A DNA stretch of 64,000 nt, from the NCBI GenBank assembly GCA_023897205.1, contig JAHWDD010000006.1, positions 992,001 to 1,056,000 of the forward strand, given 5' to 3'. The translations under genes were made by a program, and so were the position numbers. Below the pieces are notes generated by a model. The model searched no databases, was not told the DNA's origin, and was given only the letters and a program-made list of their open reading frames with translations. This document shows positions 20,932-33,516 of the stretch, one piece after another (within the stretch, counting starts at the first letter, position 1; every line of letters begins with the position of its first letter). The stretch is from Exophiala sp. HKRS030. Its lineage: Eukaryota > Ascomycota > Eurotiomycetes > Chaetothyriales > Herpotrichiellaceae.

Positions 20932-23900
20932 ATGGTACCTCCACTTCACACAATCATTGAGGACGAGGAGGAGTTCTTGAACGATGTCGCGGCCTTTCAT
21001 GAACGCAGGGGGTACGTCTAACATCGCAACATCTCTTTTCTAGCTTGCTCACAGTTTCTTCGCGCAGCACCAACTTCGACCGTGATGGTAAAGTCAGCGG
21101 TCGCCCTATATCCCTCCACAAGCTCTACAAGCTGGTCATCGCTCGAGGCGGCTATGATACGCTTTCTGCAGAACGTATGCAATGGCGAACACTATGCAAG
21201 GATTTTGGCATAGGGAAAACTCACGAAGCTGTTATGACATTTCAGCTGAAAACTGTTTATTACAAGAATCTTGCGTGAGTAATTGGTGTCGCCAAGCCAG
21301 AGAAACATGTATAAGTTGACTGAGTATATCTCATACAGTGCCTACGAAATATCGACGTACTGGGGCGAGGAACCACCGCCGAGGGAAATTCTGGAAGATC
21401 TAAGCGCAAAGGGCGGAAACCTGCGGACTAGGACCCTAGAGAACTATCCCCACGCCCCGGCTCACGTACCAGAGACCCCCCAAGTGGATGGCATTGCGGA
21501 CGCTCAAGACAGAGAAGATGATCAACAGACGCCGAGGCGTGAGAAGACTGAGCCTGAAGACGCAGGAAGTGCAAGCAGATACCCAAGTCGTAAGTTGTTG
21601 CCGCATGTTCTGCACAGCGAGCTGTAGCATCGGACAATGCTGACACCAACGAACAGGCAACCTCAGACAAGATCCCAAGCGCACCCAGATATACCAGCCA
21701 GACCTGCAACCAACGCGGACTCGCAATGTTCGAGCCACAGATTCCCCCTCTGCACCTCCAGTACAGCCACCGACCTATCAGAACACTGCCAGCGATCCTT
21801 TCAATCCGACTTTCGACTGGTATAAGAACTACCAGCCGAATTTGGGCAGACCTTTGACTCTGCAGCAAGTAAAGACACCTCGCGATGATCCACTCTGGTA
21901 CTCCAATCAAGCCAAGTTGAAGGCTCAGAAAGAGCTGGAGAAAGATCCGAGGAAGCTAAGAGAGGCCCAGAAAAACGCGGAGCTATTGCCTGGTGTCGAT
22001 GCCAACGTTGCCAGAAAGATTGTCTATCCGCAAGGCCTCTTCAATGGTCCCAATATCTACCAACGTTGTCTTTATGGACTTCGATCGAAGGTTCCCTCCG
22101 AGGAGGTTTTTGCCTTGCATCACTTGGTCAAGGTATCTGACGAGCGTGGTGACAAGTACAAATTTGAAGGCTTCCCGTACTTGGCCGAAGCTCTTTTAGA
22201 CAAGGCTCTGGAAATAAGCGATCTTGTATATGGTGTAAAGTGGCAAGTTGTTTACGATGAGGACGATCGCGAAAATTCTATCAACACACTCAATGCCGCG
22301 TTTGGCACCAAAGACCTGCTGCACCGCATTCAGCAGACTTCAACAAGTCTTACTGACGAAGACGTTGAAGATGCGCAGTCAGCACAGAAACTTTCAAGGC
22401 TCAACGAGGCTATCCTGGTCATCCGAAATATGGTGACCCTCACCGACAATGCGTCCTTCCTTTCTAAGATGCCATTGTTCAAAGATTTGCTAGTCATTGC
22501 AATCAATCTGCCGGATCAGCCACGATTAGTCGAATACAAGCAGTCTGCATTCGAGATCTTGGAGCTTGTCACCAGATACTGGGCCCTCGACTCACAGGAC
22601 CCTCTATACGTGTCGCTGATTCCATATCTTCTATCAGGAGACCGCGCAGTTCTTATAGCAGTCATTCGTGCCATGACAAGAATTGGAATCGAGATCGCAG
22701 AAGTCCAGCGCCTACAGGATATATCTGTCCCGACAATAGAACGACTATTCTCGTTCACTCTTATTGACGACGATGAGCTGGCGGAGGCAGTCCTCGACTT
22801 CCTGTACGCGTACACAGCGATTCCAGAAAACAATATTGAGCTACTCACCAAGAGGCCCTTACTTCTTTCATCGATGATGCCTCGTCTAGTTCATTTACTA
22901 CTACACAAAGCATTGGTTGAAGAAGAATCAATAGTGGCTGGTCGAGCAGCCAAACAGTCCCCTCTTGTATGCACGATACCGGCAGTCCCAGGGGAGCTCT
23001 ATGCCGAGCTGTTACAATTCCGCGAGCCAGAGAGATCCTCACGGTGGCTGCGCTGCTGCTTCGAAGAATCTCCTACTGATGAAATTACGCAGATTGCTAT
23101 CTGGCAAGCCTATCAACAACGATTTCTGCCCAATGGGCCGATTGCGGCTGCAGATTTTATTAAGAATGTGTCCATAACGTTTACCCATGCGCAGGCACAG
23201 GTCATCCAGATGCAACCCCAGTCGAGATTCATCATCAAAGGCATCAGACCCCGGCGAGTACTCGTTGGCCTTCATGGCCAGCCTTACTTCAAGTGTTTGT
23301 GGCATAATGGTCCGCCAGAGAGGGATCAGACTGGCCGCCTGACTTTGAAGCACATGTGTAGCAGCTGGTACTCTAGCCGGCAGAGGCTGCTCGCTCACAT
23401 CACCAGTGACCACCTCGCTGTTCAGAGAACGACGGACGGCCATTTTATTGCCAAAGACCCTGCTCAACTTGTGTGTCGATGGAATTTGTGTAAACACCGA
23501 GCTGCGTTCAAGTCGATAAGGGAACTGGCACAGCATGTGTCTGTTCACATCCCAGAGAGAGCGGATCAGATGGCCAAGATCATTCACGAGATTGCTTACG
23601 ACACGAAGGATCCCGAACCAACTTCGGTGAAGCACTCGATCCACTATACCGGCTTCGATCGAGCAGACATGCATCCATATGGCATTTCCTACATGAGTGT
23701 CATGATCCTGCGTAACTTGGCGCGCTTCGCGAGCAAGCATGGTCAAAAGTTCGAAAAGGACGGTCAGACTCTCACCGAGCAATTGTTTAGCGTGCACAAA
23801 TATGCTCTCTTCACGAACCTGAGTCTCAATAAGCCACTTGGCGCGTATATTGCGGACCTAATGGAGTTGTTGGACAAGGGTGAAAAGTTGGAGAGACGCG

Positions 23901-23950
23901 GCACGAAGAGGGAGCACGACGAGGACGAGGAAGAAGACCAGAATCCTTGA
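20932..23950 (+). CDS. rsc9: RSC chromatin-remodelling complex subunit Rsc9
   Basis: Nuclear subunit of the RSC ATP-dependent chromatin remodeller. Exons 20932-21011, 21068-21274, 21339-21589 and 21657-23950 give 943 residues; introns are 56, 64 and 67 nt. Residues about 12-115 form an ARID/BRIGHT DNA-binding domain (HERRGTNFDRDGKVSGRP, SLHKLYKLVIARGGYDTLS, WRTLCKDFG, then SAYEISTYWGEEPP). A helical repeat-like body of about 500 residues follows. Near the C-terminus two zinc-finger-like blocks are seen: one from CLWHNG to HITSDH, and CRWNLCKHRAAF to HVSVH. ARID plus C2H2-like fingers in this order is the Rsc9 layout. The tail is acidic (DEDEEEDQNP). The join at 21589/21657 is supported by NPTFDWYKNYQPN continuing directly into the main frame. 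Confidence 0.9.
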
Positions 23951-24721
23951 TTTGACTGGGCCGCACGAGATACGAAGCATATGGTTGTCGGTCTCGCGAG
24001 CGATGACAGTACAAACTTGTGGCCTGTAGCGCAGCTTTAATGGGTTTCTATGCGGACGGAGGGCTTTGGAATCTTGGACTCTGATACCAAAAGAATCAGG
24101 GATGTTGTGCTTTGAGGATGAGTCGACTATACGATGAATGGAGGAACTCGGACGATTGCTTTTTGGAATGGGAACTGTACGTCTATTATTGCTATTCAAC
24201 ACCAGAACGAGGGCCGGGATGGGGGCAGCATGGCGCTGGTTCGGTACGGATTTATCATCACCTGCCTGATGTCGGGTGGCAATGTGCCTTGTGTGTAGTT
24301 ACTTTTTATTCCCCACGGGCTCGGATATCAAAGATTGAAGTATTATACTCTCACACGCACGCATGCAATTTCCAGCGGAACGAGGGCGGCTCTGCGGATG
24401 CTGAATTGGCGGGTTTGCGTGTGTTTAGATTTAGATTAACAAATTAGCTTGTTAAAGGTATCAAAGCTTGCCATGGCTTTGCCATCTTGGAAGACAAGGA
24501 CAGAAAAAAGTCTTGTCCATGCCATTATTCACCCTATTCTCAATCTCCCTTTCAATTCCCGCTCATGATGGGTATGTCATGCTCCTGCTCGAGAGAACAG
24601 GGTGGAAGAGGCACTCCGTTGTGTGTCTCAGTACAGACACTACAAGATTGAAGAGGAGCGCGAAAAAAGTAGCCCCTTTCTTTACCTCCCTCTTGCTGTC
24701 TCCGGAGAGGCAACAATCACA
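23951..24721. other. Convergent intergenic region
   Basis: This 771-bp gap separates the stops of rsc9 (plus) and the MFS permease (minus). It has only short frames. The two 3' UTRs are expected here. Nothing else is recognised. Confidence 0.5.
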
Positions 24722-26568
24722 TCATATCATGAAGCGGTAACCCTTTTGCAGCCTCCGTGCCGCGGCGATGTCGATTCCCTCGATCTCGGCCGTCTTTCTC
24801 AAGCGAGCCAACTCGCGTTCCGAGAGCTGTATGTTGTCGTCTTCCAGCCTGGCGAGCTGCTTGTTCTCCTTCTCCAGCACGTACCTGAGGGCGATGCCAC
24901 TCAGGCCCCCCACGACCAACAAGCCAATGACAACGCCGAGGGCGACCGGGTAGTGTTTCCCTTGGCTGTCATAGTAGGTGAAGGGGGTCCAGATGCTGGC
25001 GGCGTTGCCGACGCTGTTCATGAAGGCGAGCGCCGCGGCGCGCTTGGCGGGGGGGCGGGGGATGGCGTTGCTGATCCAGGCGTAGCAGGTGGCGTTCATG
25101 GCGAAGACGAAATTCATGAGGAACAGGCTGAAGTAGCGGGGGCCGAAGCTGTCGGTGGTCATGAAGATGACGCAGCCGACGATGGTGATGGGGATGGGGT
25201 ACATGAAGAACCAGAACCGGTTGCCCACGCGGTCCGACAGCCAGCTGTGGAAGAAGGAGTAAAAGACCAAAAAGACGTACGGGGGCGCGACGAGCAGGAG
25301 GGAGACAATGTGGCTGTAGCCGAGCGTCGCGGTGAGGGTGGGGAAGAAGTTCTGGAACCCTGCGGCACCCGTGATGCCGTGGTACGCGATGGCGAGGATG
25401 TAGGTTTTGGGGTCCATGAATGCGAGCTTCATGCCTCGGATCTGGCTCATGCCACCGGCTTCGTCCACGTCGGCTTCGGCGGCGTCGATGGCGAGGCGAC
25501 GGTTCGCGACACGCTTCATCTCAGGGCTCAGCGCACGCCATGTGTCGGGGAAATCGGGTAGGACGAAGATGATGACCACGCCGATGAAGCATGTTATGGC
25601 GCCTTCGATGACGTACTGGGTTTCTTTCTGTTAGTCGCCTTGCAAGGGAAAGATGGGGAGAGAAGGGCGGAAAAACGTACGAGCCACTGCCAGGCTGACA
25701 TGCCTCTGGCGCCGGCCAGACCTGAGAGAATACCTGCCGCGATGAGATTGCCAAAGGCACCGGAAATAAGAGATCCCGAATAGAAGATGGCCATGCGCAG
25801 GGAGAGTTCGCCCTTGGTGTACCATTTCTGTTTTCAATTGGTCAGTAACGGTATAGCTGCGTGCGATTGACAAAAGGTGCCGGTGCTTACACTAAGATAG
25901 AAAAGCACACCGGCGAAGAATGGTGCCTCTGGAGTAAAAGGTTAGCCATGCGAATGCTTTGGTATAGGTGTGAAGGGGGTTGCCTTACCGACGAGTCCGA
26001 GGATGAATCTACAGGCGACAATCTGTCCATAGGTGCTTACTTGGCTGGTCAGGGCAGACACGAGACCCCATGCACAGACGAAGAAGCCCAGATACCACGA
26101 CGGGCGACCGCTATAATTGAGCAGAGCATTCGAAGGCACTTGCATCAGAACCTAGGCGCGGCGATCAGTTGGCTTATCATTTCAAAAGCTCACATTGTTG
26201 AACTCACATATGCCACGAAGAGAATACTCAAGCCGACTTGGTACTGGTCCCCTGTCAAATGTAGATCCTGCTCTAGGCCCTGCAATCGAGCGGCCGCATA
26301 ATTGTTCCTGTAGCACGACATGAGCATGAGTGTTCCACATGGGCGTGGTGGAGTGAGGCATGGCGTACCGGTCGATGTAGTTCATTAGATAGACGAGAAT
26401 GACAAGAGGCATGACAAGCATGTCTATCTTGAGGCGCAACTTCTTCTCGATGTGCAGCTCCTCCTCTGTCAACTCCCCCCAGTGCATTGCCTCCTCGTGC
26501 GAGATGCCCACCTTCTCGCCAATGAGGGCGGCATCGGTAATCTTGTCATCTGACGCCTGGGTGTCCAT
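24722..26568 (-). CDS. MFS anion permease, Dal5/allantoate permease type
   Basis: Twelve-helix plasma-membrane transporter of the anion:cation symporter family, 513 residues. Six exons in transcript order: 26568-26369, 26307-26208, 26151-25989, 25928-25891, 25827-25681 and 25615-24722, with introns of 56-65 nt. The fourth exon is only 38 nt. Family marks are LVILVYLMNYIDR at the end of helix 1, then RNNYAAARLQGLEQDL, CRFILGLVEAPFFAG at helices 4-5, and the WISNAIPRPPAKRAAA loop of this family before helix 11. The short cytosolic tail is charged (RLEDDNIQLSERELARLRK). Substrates known for the family include allantoate, nicotinate, pantothenate and other carboxylates; the sequence does not decide. 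It diverges from the metal ATPase across 1.27 kb, so a functional link is doubtful. Confidence 0.9.
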
Positions 26569-27838
26569 CGTATGGAAGGGTTCCCGAAGAGTGGTCGTGG
26601 TTGATGATATCTGATGAGGGTAGGATCGATGAAGGTGGAAAGCTCTTTAGTTTGCCACTCTGCGCTCACAACGACAAGGTAGGAAGAAGAAGATGAAGAG
26701 CTCGAGCGGAACCAGTCCTGCGGATGGAGCAATCCTGGTAGCTCTTGTACTCTTCTCCCCTGCACCGGCTTGCCTTGCTCGGGTCAATGATGAGACGATC
26801 GGTTTGCGGGGTCCATGAAATCATGGAGAGACAGGCATACAGTCGACTGTGACAACAATCCAAGCGCCTCCGTCACGGCGACAGAACGCCGTCGGTGTCG
26901 GTCGGGGTTGAAGCACATGGGCGTGCATGGGGTTTAGTGGCTTGCCATGATCCGGGGTCTGTATGGAGAGCTGGGGGATTGCTCTTCGCTTCCGTCTGTG
27001 CACCAACCTCTTTGAGCTTCGATCGGCATGACAATGTCACAGCCAAGTGTTCAAAGGCAATTGAAATTAGCCGGAGGTTGCAGGTCACTTCAGTAATCTG
27101 TGGCTATTTTGTCGGCAATTCGAATCGCATGATCTGTCGCACGCTCCATGTCAGACCTAAGCCTACGCGAAGGCCTGCTATTTGGCGCTCCTAAGCCTGC
27201 TTGGTAGATTCTTGTTCTATCACCCAAGGAACCTTCTTCGGAGGACGAGACCGTTTCCGGCTGTCCGGCCACCGGCATGACCGACGAATGTATCTCGCAC
27301 GAGTTACAGGGGAAAAACGTGTTCTCGTGAGTTTCGGGCTCGGCTATTGACTGTCTGAGGGTGATCATGAGATTGACCTTTGTTCACCTGCCCTCTTCGC
27401 GGTCAAACTCCGGGGTAGCAGGGGATTCGTACAGGAAGGTGTAAGAATACGCCACACGGCGGGGGTGTACCGTACTATTGTCACTCGGCAATTCAAAAGG
27501 CATATATTGTGGCCCGTGGGCAAAATTGTCGTTTTGACGAATGCTGAAGCTTCAAGAGCCGTCAGTATACCTACCGTACCTAGGTACATATATAGGACCT
27601 TTTACTCAACACAACCGGGGGCAGCGGAAAGAGTCACAGGCTTCGTCGTCTGAAATGACGGTTAACTCAACTCGTGCTTAGCCAAGGCCAACCGCTGTTT
27701 GGGAAAGTGAGCCGACCGGTGGTGATTCCCCTCATCCCTACTGAATGTTTCGACTGTCGGTGAGTCAAGATAACGGTGAATATCCTGTTGCTCAAAGGTG
27801 CGAAACTATATCAAACAGTTACTCGCTGTGTGATAGTA
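26569..27838. other. Divergent intergenic region, MFS permease / metal ATPase
   Basis: This 1.27-kb gap between two start codons has a TATA-like element at 27587-27594 (CATATATA), about 245 nt before the ATPase ATG. Short frames only; nothing else is recognised. Confidence 0.45.
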
Positions 27839-30800
27839 ATGAGCTCTTCCTGCTATGTGAAAATGCCTCCAGAAAATCCCCCCAGCGGATGCTGTAGTAC
27901 AGCGAACAGCAAAGACAAAGACTGTTGCAATTCTCCGATCGAATCAACCAAGATGAATACGCTTTGCTGTGATAAGGCTCGGCCAAACGTACCTACGAGC
28001 AAATGCTGTGGTTCTAAGGACTGCGATAATGGCAATTACGATAGCAAGGCATTGACGCAGACAGAGATAACCTCATCATGCACTGAGGAGACTCAACCAC
28101 CAGCCTCAAGCAGCTTTGGCGAAAAGCAAAAGAGCAAATGCTCTGACGATGGCAATGGCGAACTTAGTTACAATCCTTCTGTGTCCGCAGAGCCTCCATC
28201 AAGCCGAGGCTGCCCCGAATGCCCCTCCGGTCTTCAAAATTGTTGCAATGGTCTGGCTTCAAGTAAATCAAACCAGCACGTTAATGAAAGCTAACCCATC
28301 TAGTAGAAGCCTGCATCGATCGAGCCGCTGCTATTGAGTGTCAAGCAGAGTGCCGTCAACGTAAGCCAAGCAGGCCAATGAGCAGTGCGAAGACCACGAG
28401 CGCCGAACTGTACACTTCCACATCTATCAAAGGGGTGCGGGAAATTGCCTGGAGTGATGCATCCTCACTCCAGGCATGTGAAGATCATATCAAAGCGTCA
28501 CGCCAGAAATATCGAGCCGTAGCAGGAGTCATTCGCTGCATTTGCCGTGCCCTCAAAGCCAAAAACCTTCAGCCTTGCTGCCAAGTTCAGAGCACCCGCA
28601 GAGTCTCGAGTTCGAGATCTGGCAACCCTGAGCATGTCAAGACTACTCGTCAGTGCTCGCGGGAAACGTCCACTGTAGGAGGGTCGAAGGGCTGCTGTGA
28701 CGAGGACAAGATTGAAATTGCTCAGGCCTCCTCCTGTTGTGCACAGAATACCAAGTTAGAGAGACAGTCCTCTTGTTCTCGACCACGCAAGGCAGCTGTC
28801 CAAAGTCAATGCTGTGCAGCTCAAGCTGATGTCAGCGTCAAGGAAGTGCGAAATAGAGGTGATCTGGAGAAAGGTGCGGAGAGCACGGAGAAGGTCGTGC
28901 TCAGCATCAGCGGTATGACTTGTTCTAGCTGCGAGTTGTCGCTGCACCGGACATTGGCATCTTTGTCTGAGGTCGACAACATTCAAGTCAGCCTCATACT
29001 GGCACGAGCTACTTTCGACCTTGATGTCAATCAAAAGTCTGTCGATCAAGTCATTACACATGTTCAGCGAACTACGGACTTTACATGTGAGCCTGTTGCC
29101 ACCAAAGCTCGGCAAATAGATGTTCTTCACCCAAATGGCGCAAAAGCACTCCTTCAACAACAGCCTCCGGGTGGAGTTGAATTGATGAAGGCAAAGTCAA
29201 GAGGCTCTCAGGTCATTTCCATACAGTACGACCCTGAAATAATTGGCGCCAGAGATATAGTCGGAACTGGTTTCGACCAACCACTGCAGCTTGCACCTCA
29301 AGAAGGCCCCGAATCTCTCAGTGCCGGCCTACATGAAATTCGAAAAGATGGCTTGATGACCATGATCTCCTGTCTTCTTACCATCCCAGTCCTGATCCTG
29401 GCCTGGGCACCATTACCGAGCCATCCAATCACTTACGGAGCAGTGTCGCTCGCACTGGCAACCATCATTCAGGTGGCAGTCACCGGGCCCTTGTATGTGG
29501 TTGCGTTCAAGAAACTTTTCTTCTCTCGCCTTCTCGAAGTGGAATTTTTGATTGTCCTCAGCACAACCGCGGCTTATGTGTTCTCCCTAGTTGCGTTTGC
29601 CTACGAAGTTGAGGGCCACCCTCTGAGAACAGGCGAATTCTTCGAGACAAGCACTCTCCTCGTCACCCTGATTATGATCGGCCGACTGATTAGTTCCTGG
29701 TCCCGCCAGCGAGCTGCTGAGTCGATCTCATTGCGTAATTTGCAGACCTCACTGGCGATTCTTTTGCAACCAGAGTCCAAAACCGAATACGAAATCGATG
29801 CCCGCCTCCTCCAATACGGTGATGAGTTCATCTGCAAGCCGGAAACGAGGCTGGTCACGGATGGCATCGTGATATCTGGCACTTCGGAAGTGGATGAAAG
29901 CATGATCACTGGCGAATCTAAACCTGTTCCCAAGGAGGCTGGCACGCCAGTTGTAGCTGGATCAATGAATGGTAGCGGCTTACTACATGTTCGTGTCAGT
30001 CGCCTGCCGGGTGACAACACTATAAGCACCATCGCAGATATGGTGGATGAAGCAAAAATGACCAAAGCCAAATCTCAGGACATGGCAGACCGGATTGCCG
30101 GCTACTTTGTTCCTGTCGTCTTACTGATTACCGCAGTCACCTTCATTGGATGGATCAGTTTCGATGTGGCACAGCGGGGTTATTCATCTTCTCAGGCGGC
30201 CGAAGATGCAATTATCTATGCTATGGCGGTTCTGATCGTCTCTTGTCCCTGTGCCATTGGGCTCTGTGTGCCAATGGTCATCGTCATTGCAGGTGGAGTG
30301 GCTGCGAAACATGGAGTCGTCTTCAAAACTGGCCATAGTATTGAGATCGCCAGAAATGTTAATCATGTAGTCTTCGACAAGACAGGGACACTCACGACGG
30401 GAACTTTATCAGTGGTATCCGAAGACCTTCCATCCGGAAAGGAAGACATCAAATCCTTAATTCTGGGCTTGGTTGCAAATAGCAAGCATCCCGTGTCTGC
30501 AGCGGTGGCTAAATATCTCCAAGATCAGGGCACGTTGCCGCAGCACCTAGAGGAAGTGACCAGTCTTCCTGGCAAAGGTATGGAAGGTATCATTGGCGCA
30601 CGCAGGATCTCCGCTGGCAACTCTCGCTGGCTTCATCTCGAACAGCATAGTCAAGTGACGAGTGTCTCCTCCAGGGGCCTCACGACATTCTGTGTCATGC
30701 TTGACAGCCAACTTGTGGCAGTTTTCGGACTCAAAGATACCGTCCGTGAGGATAGTCACGGCATAATCTTCGAACTAAAGAAGCGCAGGATCTCAGTGTC

Positions 30801-31305
30801 GATTGTCAGCGGCGACGACAGAGGGGCTGTGGAAGACATTGCGACTGGTCTCGGGATACCGCCATCTCACGTTAGGGCTCGATGCTCCCCGCAAGACAAG
30901 GTAGGCTATCTTAAGCAAATCATGAAGGACAAGCATGCCATGGTCATGTTCTGTGGCGATGGCACCAACGATGCACCCGCCCTGGCCCAAGCCGACATTG
31001 GCGTTCACATCAACGAAGGCAGCGAAGTGGCTCAAAGCGCGGCGGATGCAGTCCTTATTCGACCTGCACTCGGGGGAATCTTGTGCTTCATGGATCTCTC
31101 TCGAGAGGCTGTCCGGCGTATCAAGTTCAACTTTTGTTGGTCGTTTATCTACAACCTCTTTGCGGTCTTGCTTGCGGCAGGATTGTTTGTGAAGTGGCAC
31201 CTACCTCCCCAATATGCCGCTCTAGGGGAACTTGTCAGCGTTCTTCCAGTCATTGGTATTGCCCTCCACTTGAGACTCGTCAAGCTGAGTGGCTACGGGA
31301 ATTGA
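27839..31305 (+). CDS. Cysteine-rich P1B-type heavy-metal ATPase (CrpA/Pca1-like)
   Basis: Membrane pump that exports or sequesters copper or cadmium, 1141 residues. Exons 27839-28262 and 28304-31305; the intron is only 41 nt (or 44 nt with the next AG, same frame). The first about 330 residues are metallothionein-like, with about 32 Cys including nine Cys-Cys pairs. One heavy-metal-associated domain follows (GMTCSSC, near residue 345). Pump motifs are TGES near 677, CPC (SCPCAIGLC, near 788), phosphorylation site DKTGTLT near 832, SKHPVSAA, and GDGTNDAPAL near 1025. The last helices read GELVSVLPVIGIALHLR rather than the Met-x-x-Ser-Ser copper site of classic Cu+ pumps, a form I associate with fungal Pca1/CrpA proteins. 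Metal choice is therefore open. It probably supports metal resistance. Confidence 0.93.
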
Positions 31306-32170
31306 GTCACGGATGATGGGGGTAGAGGTTGGGCTTGGAAAGACTGTTTGCCCATTAAGGATGGATGTTGCGCTCTTCCTTTCTCCTAGGGGCGAAGGGA
31401 AGTTTCGAGATTCTCGTTAGATTTAGTATAGGAATATATAGATTAGAAGGCTGAGGCATCAATTTGACCCTCTTTGACAAAAGCTCGATGGTTGTGATAT
31501 TGACGTTTGACCCCAGTATGCTATCTTTAGTATTGGTGGTATTGAAGGGGAAAACCGACAGTACCTTAGTGGCTTTCGCCCAGTGAGGAATTGGTACTTG
31601 TGTATGGTGTATGCAACGTCACAATCCGTGTGAAGTATGCCGATCAAAGAGACGCCGATGGGGAATGTGCAACACAATAGGCCATACACTCAGGACTAAA
31701 GGTTTGACTTTTGTCTTGTAACTCTATGTAGGAGATTAGACTGAAAAGTCATAGAGGTTTGGGATCGTACGCAGGTGGATTTCATGACGAGGCTATCGAA
31801 GCTTCATACTTTGTACTCGGTGCATGATGACATACTGTATGCCAAGACACAGCGCTGTATACAACCAAATGCGGTTAGCGACCTAACATGGCCACCACGC
31901 AGTTAGGGATCTGCGCAGAGAGATGCTACGAATAGACTCATGAGATGAGGTGGGCAGAGCACGTCGAGGTGTATATATATGTGCAAAGGTAAGTCCTCAT
32001 GGGATGACTCGTAAGTTGACACACAACCCTTCTCTATCAGACGATACCACAGACACATTCCTTGACCATACTACCACGAGTCCTACAAGTAACCACCTCT
32101 ACCACAATCACTTTGCTACAAATACCTACCATCACTGCAGTCTTGACAAAACAAAAACTCACTTGTTACG
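31306..32170. promoter_or_regulatory. Intergenic with TATA element for the tubby-like gene
   Basis: This 865-bp tandem gap has a TATATATA run at 31972-31979, about 190 nt before the next ATG. It probably serves the tubby-like gene. No other gene is seen. Confidence 0.45.
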
Positions 32171-32851
32171 ATGGAGTACGAACACGACATCCCCAAATCC
32201 AACGAAGACACCTCACCTTCGCCCCTACCTCTCACTCTCCAGGTGGACTTTTCGTGGAAGAAATATCGAAGCATCATCACCGACAAAGAAAACCCTACTG
32301 AGCCCATCTACAACGTCCACTACGGGGCATTCAGATCCCCACACCTCACCTTCAAGTCTGCCGACGACAAGGAGGTCGTGGGCACGGGTACGCTGCAGGT
32401 GATCTCGATCAATGCCAAGTACGAAGTCCATGGGCGCGCAGGAACACTCAAGGCCCTAAAACGGCTCAAGACTCGATACACGCACCTGTCGTACGCGTAT
32501 TCGGACGACCCTGACACCCCCGTGGCCATGAACTGGAGGAGCAGCTGTGGCCTGAAGAGATGGGACTTTGTGTGCTTGGACGAGGCCGAAAACCCGGTGG
32601 CCAAGTTCTCGGTGAACGTCTGGGCCCTGCGCAAGATGGGTCATTTTGAATTTTTGGGTGACAAGGCGAGCAGCAACGTTGCGCTTCGGGATGAGCTTGT
32701 GGTGACGGGGTTTACACTGTTCTACATGATGTACCTGAGGGCGAACAACATTCTGTCGTTATTCGGGGCTGCGTTTGCGAAACCGGGGCCGATTGACATT
32801 GAGAAGGAAAAGGAAAAGGAGCAAGGGAAAGTCGCTGATGTGGTGAAATGA
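32171..32851 (+). CDS. Tubby/LURP-like fungal protein
   Basis: Single-exon gene for 226 residues of unknown function. The pattern of short strands (LQVDFSWKKYRSIITDK, IYNVHYGAFRSPHLTFKSA, GTGTLQVISINAKYEVHGR, WDFVCLDEAENPVAKFSVNVW) resembles the beta-barrel of tubby C-terminal/LURP-one-related proteins. The hydrophobic segment DELVVTGFTLFYMMYLRANN near the C-terminus would be the helix that fills such a barrel. The tail is charged and Lys/Glu-rich. No signal peptide is seen. Such proteins are common and uncharacterised in ascomycetes. The start ATG follows a TATA element at a sensible distance. Confidence 0.75.
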   Translation: MEYEHDIPKSNEDTSPSPLPLTLQVDFSWKKYRSIITDKENPTEPIYNVHYGAFRSPHLTFKSADDKEVVGTGTLQVISINAKYEVHGRAGTLKALKRLKTRYTHLSYAYSDDPDTPVAMNWRSSCGLKRWDFVCLDEAENPVAKFSVNVWALRKMGHFEFLGDKASSNVALRDELVVTGFTLFYMMYLRANNILSLFGAAFAKPGPIDIEKEKEKEQGKVADVVK

Positions 32852-33516
32852 TGTTGTTAAATATAGAGATACCCCTTTCAAGAGTTCTTTGTTGGTTATG
32901 AATTTTCTATAGCTATTTTTTTTTTGACAAAAACAATAAACATGAAATGCACTGCAGTCCCCTTATTATCAGGCACTTCTAGAGTACCTTGGGTACCTAT
33001 TTATTTGTTTGTATGGGGGATGCCCCAGGTACCGATCCCGAAATAATTGGCTGTTAATTTTCCCGTTGATGCTTAAGTCTTGTTCTAGCGTGGCTTTGAG
33101 CACTGTGCAGTGCGTTGCCTGGCCGGCTGCATTGACGTTTGTTGACTTGTGGTTGCGCCGTTTTTGACACTTGCATCACCATTTCCCATTCTGCATACCG
33201 AACATCGCAATCCCAAAGTCGACAACCATCGCCCTCCGGGCGCGCACACGGCCGATAATACTAACCCAAGCAGCGTAATACCGACAATCATCAGAAACGA
33301 CCGCCGACGACACCACCACCACCCAGGACCTCGCCTACACCGCTCCCCAACCTCCCCCGGAAACTGCGAAAACGACCGGAGCGAACACAACACACAGACA
33401 ACGACTATCGACAAATGGCATCTTGATCGCGACCAGCAAACTTCAACCATCCACATCGATACAGACCTGCCAGACGACGACACTGAAATTATCATCGACT
33501 CGCGACCGACGCGACC
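32852..33516. other. Intergenic / probable long 5' leader of NudE gene
   Basis: This 665-bp gap has a pyrimidine- and CA-rich right half typical of a fungal 5' leader. Frame 33149-33583 overlaps the NudE start in another frame; it looks non-coding but could act as an upstream ORF. Confidence 0.45.

Noticed and set aside
23039..23797. 252-residue minus-strand ORF
   Set aside because: It is antisense to the conserved Rsc9 C-terminal region.
24602..25561. 319-residue plus-strand ORF, Gly/Glu-rich
   Set aside because: It is the mirror of the MFS last exon, which carries real membrane helices.
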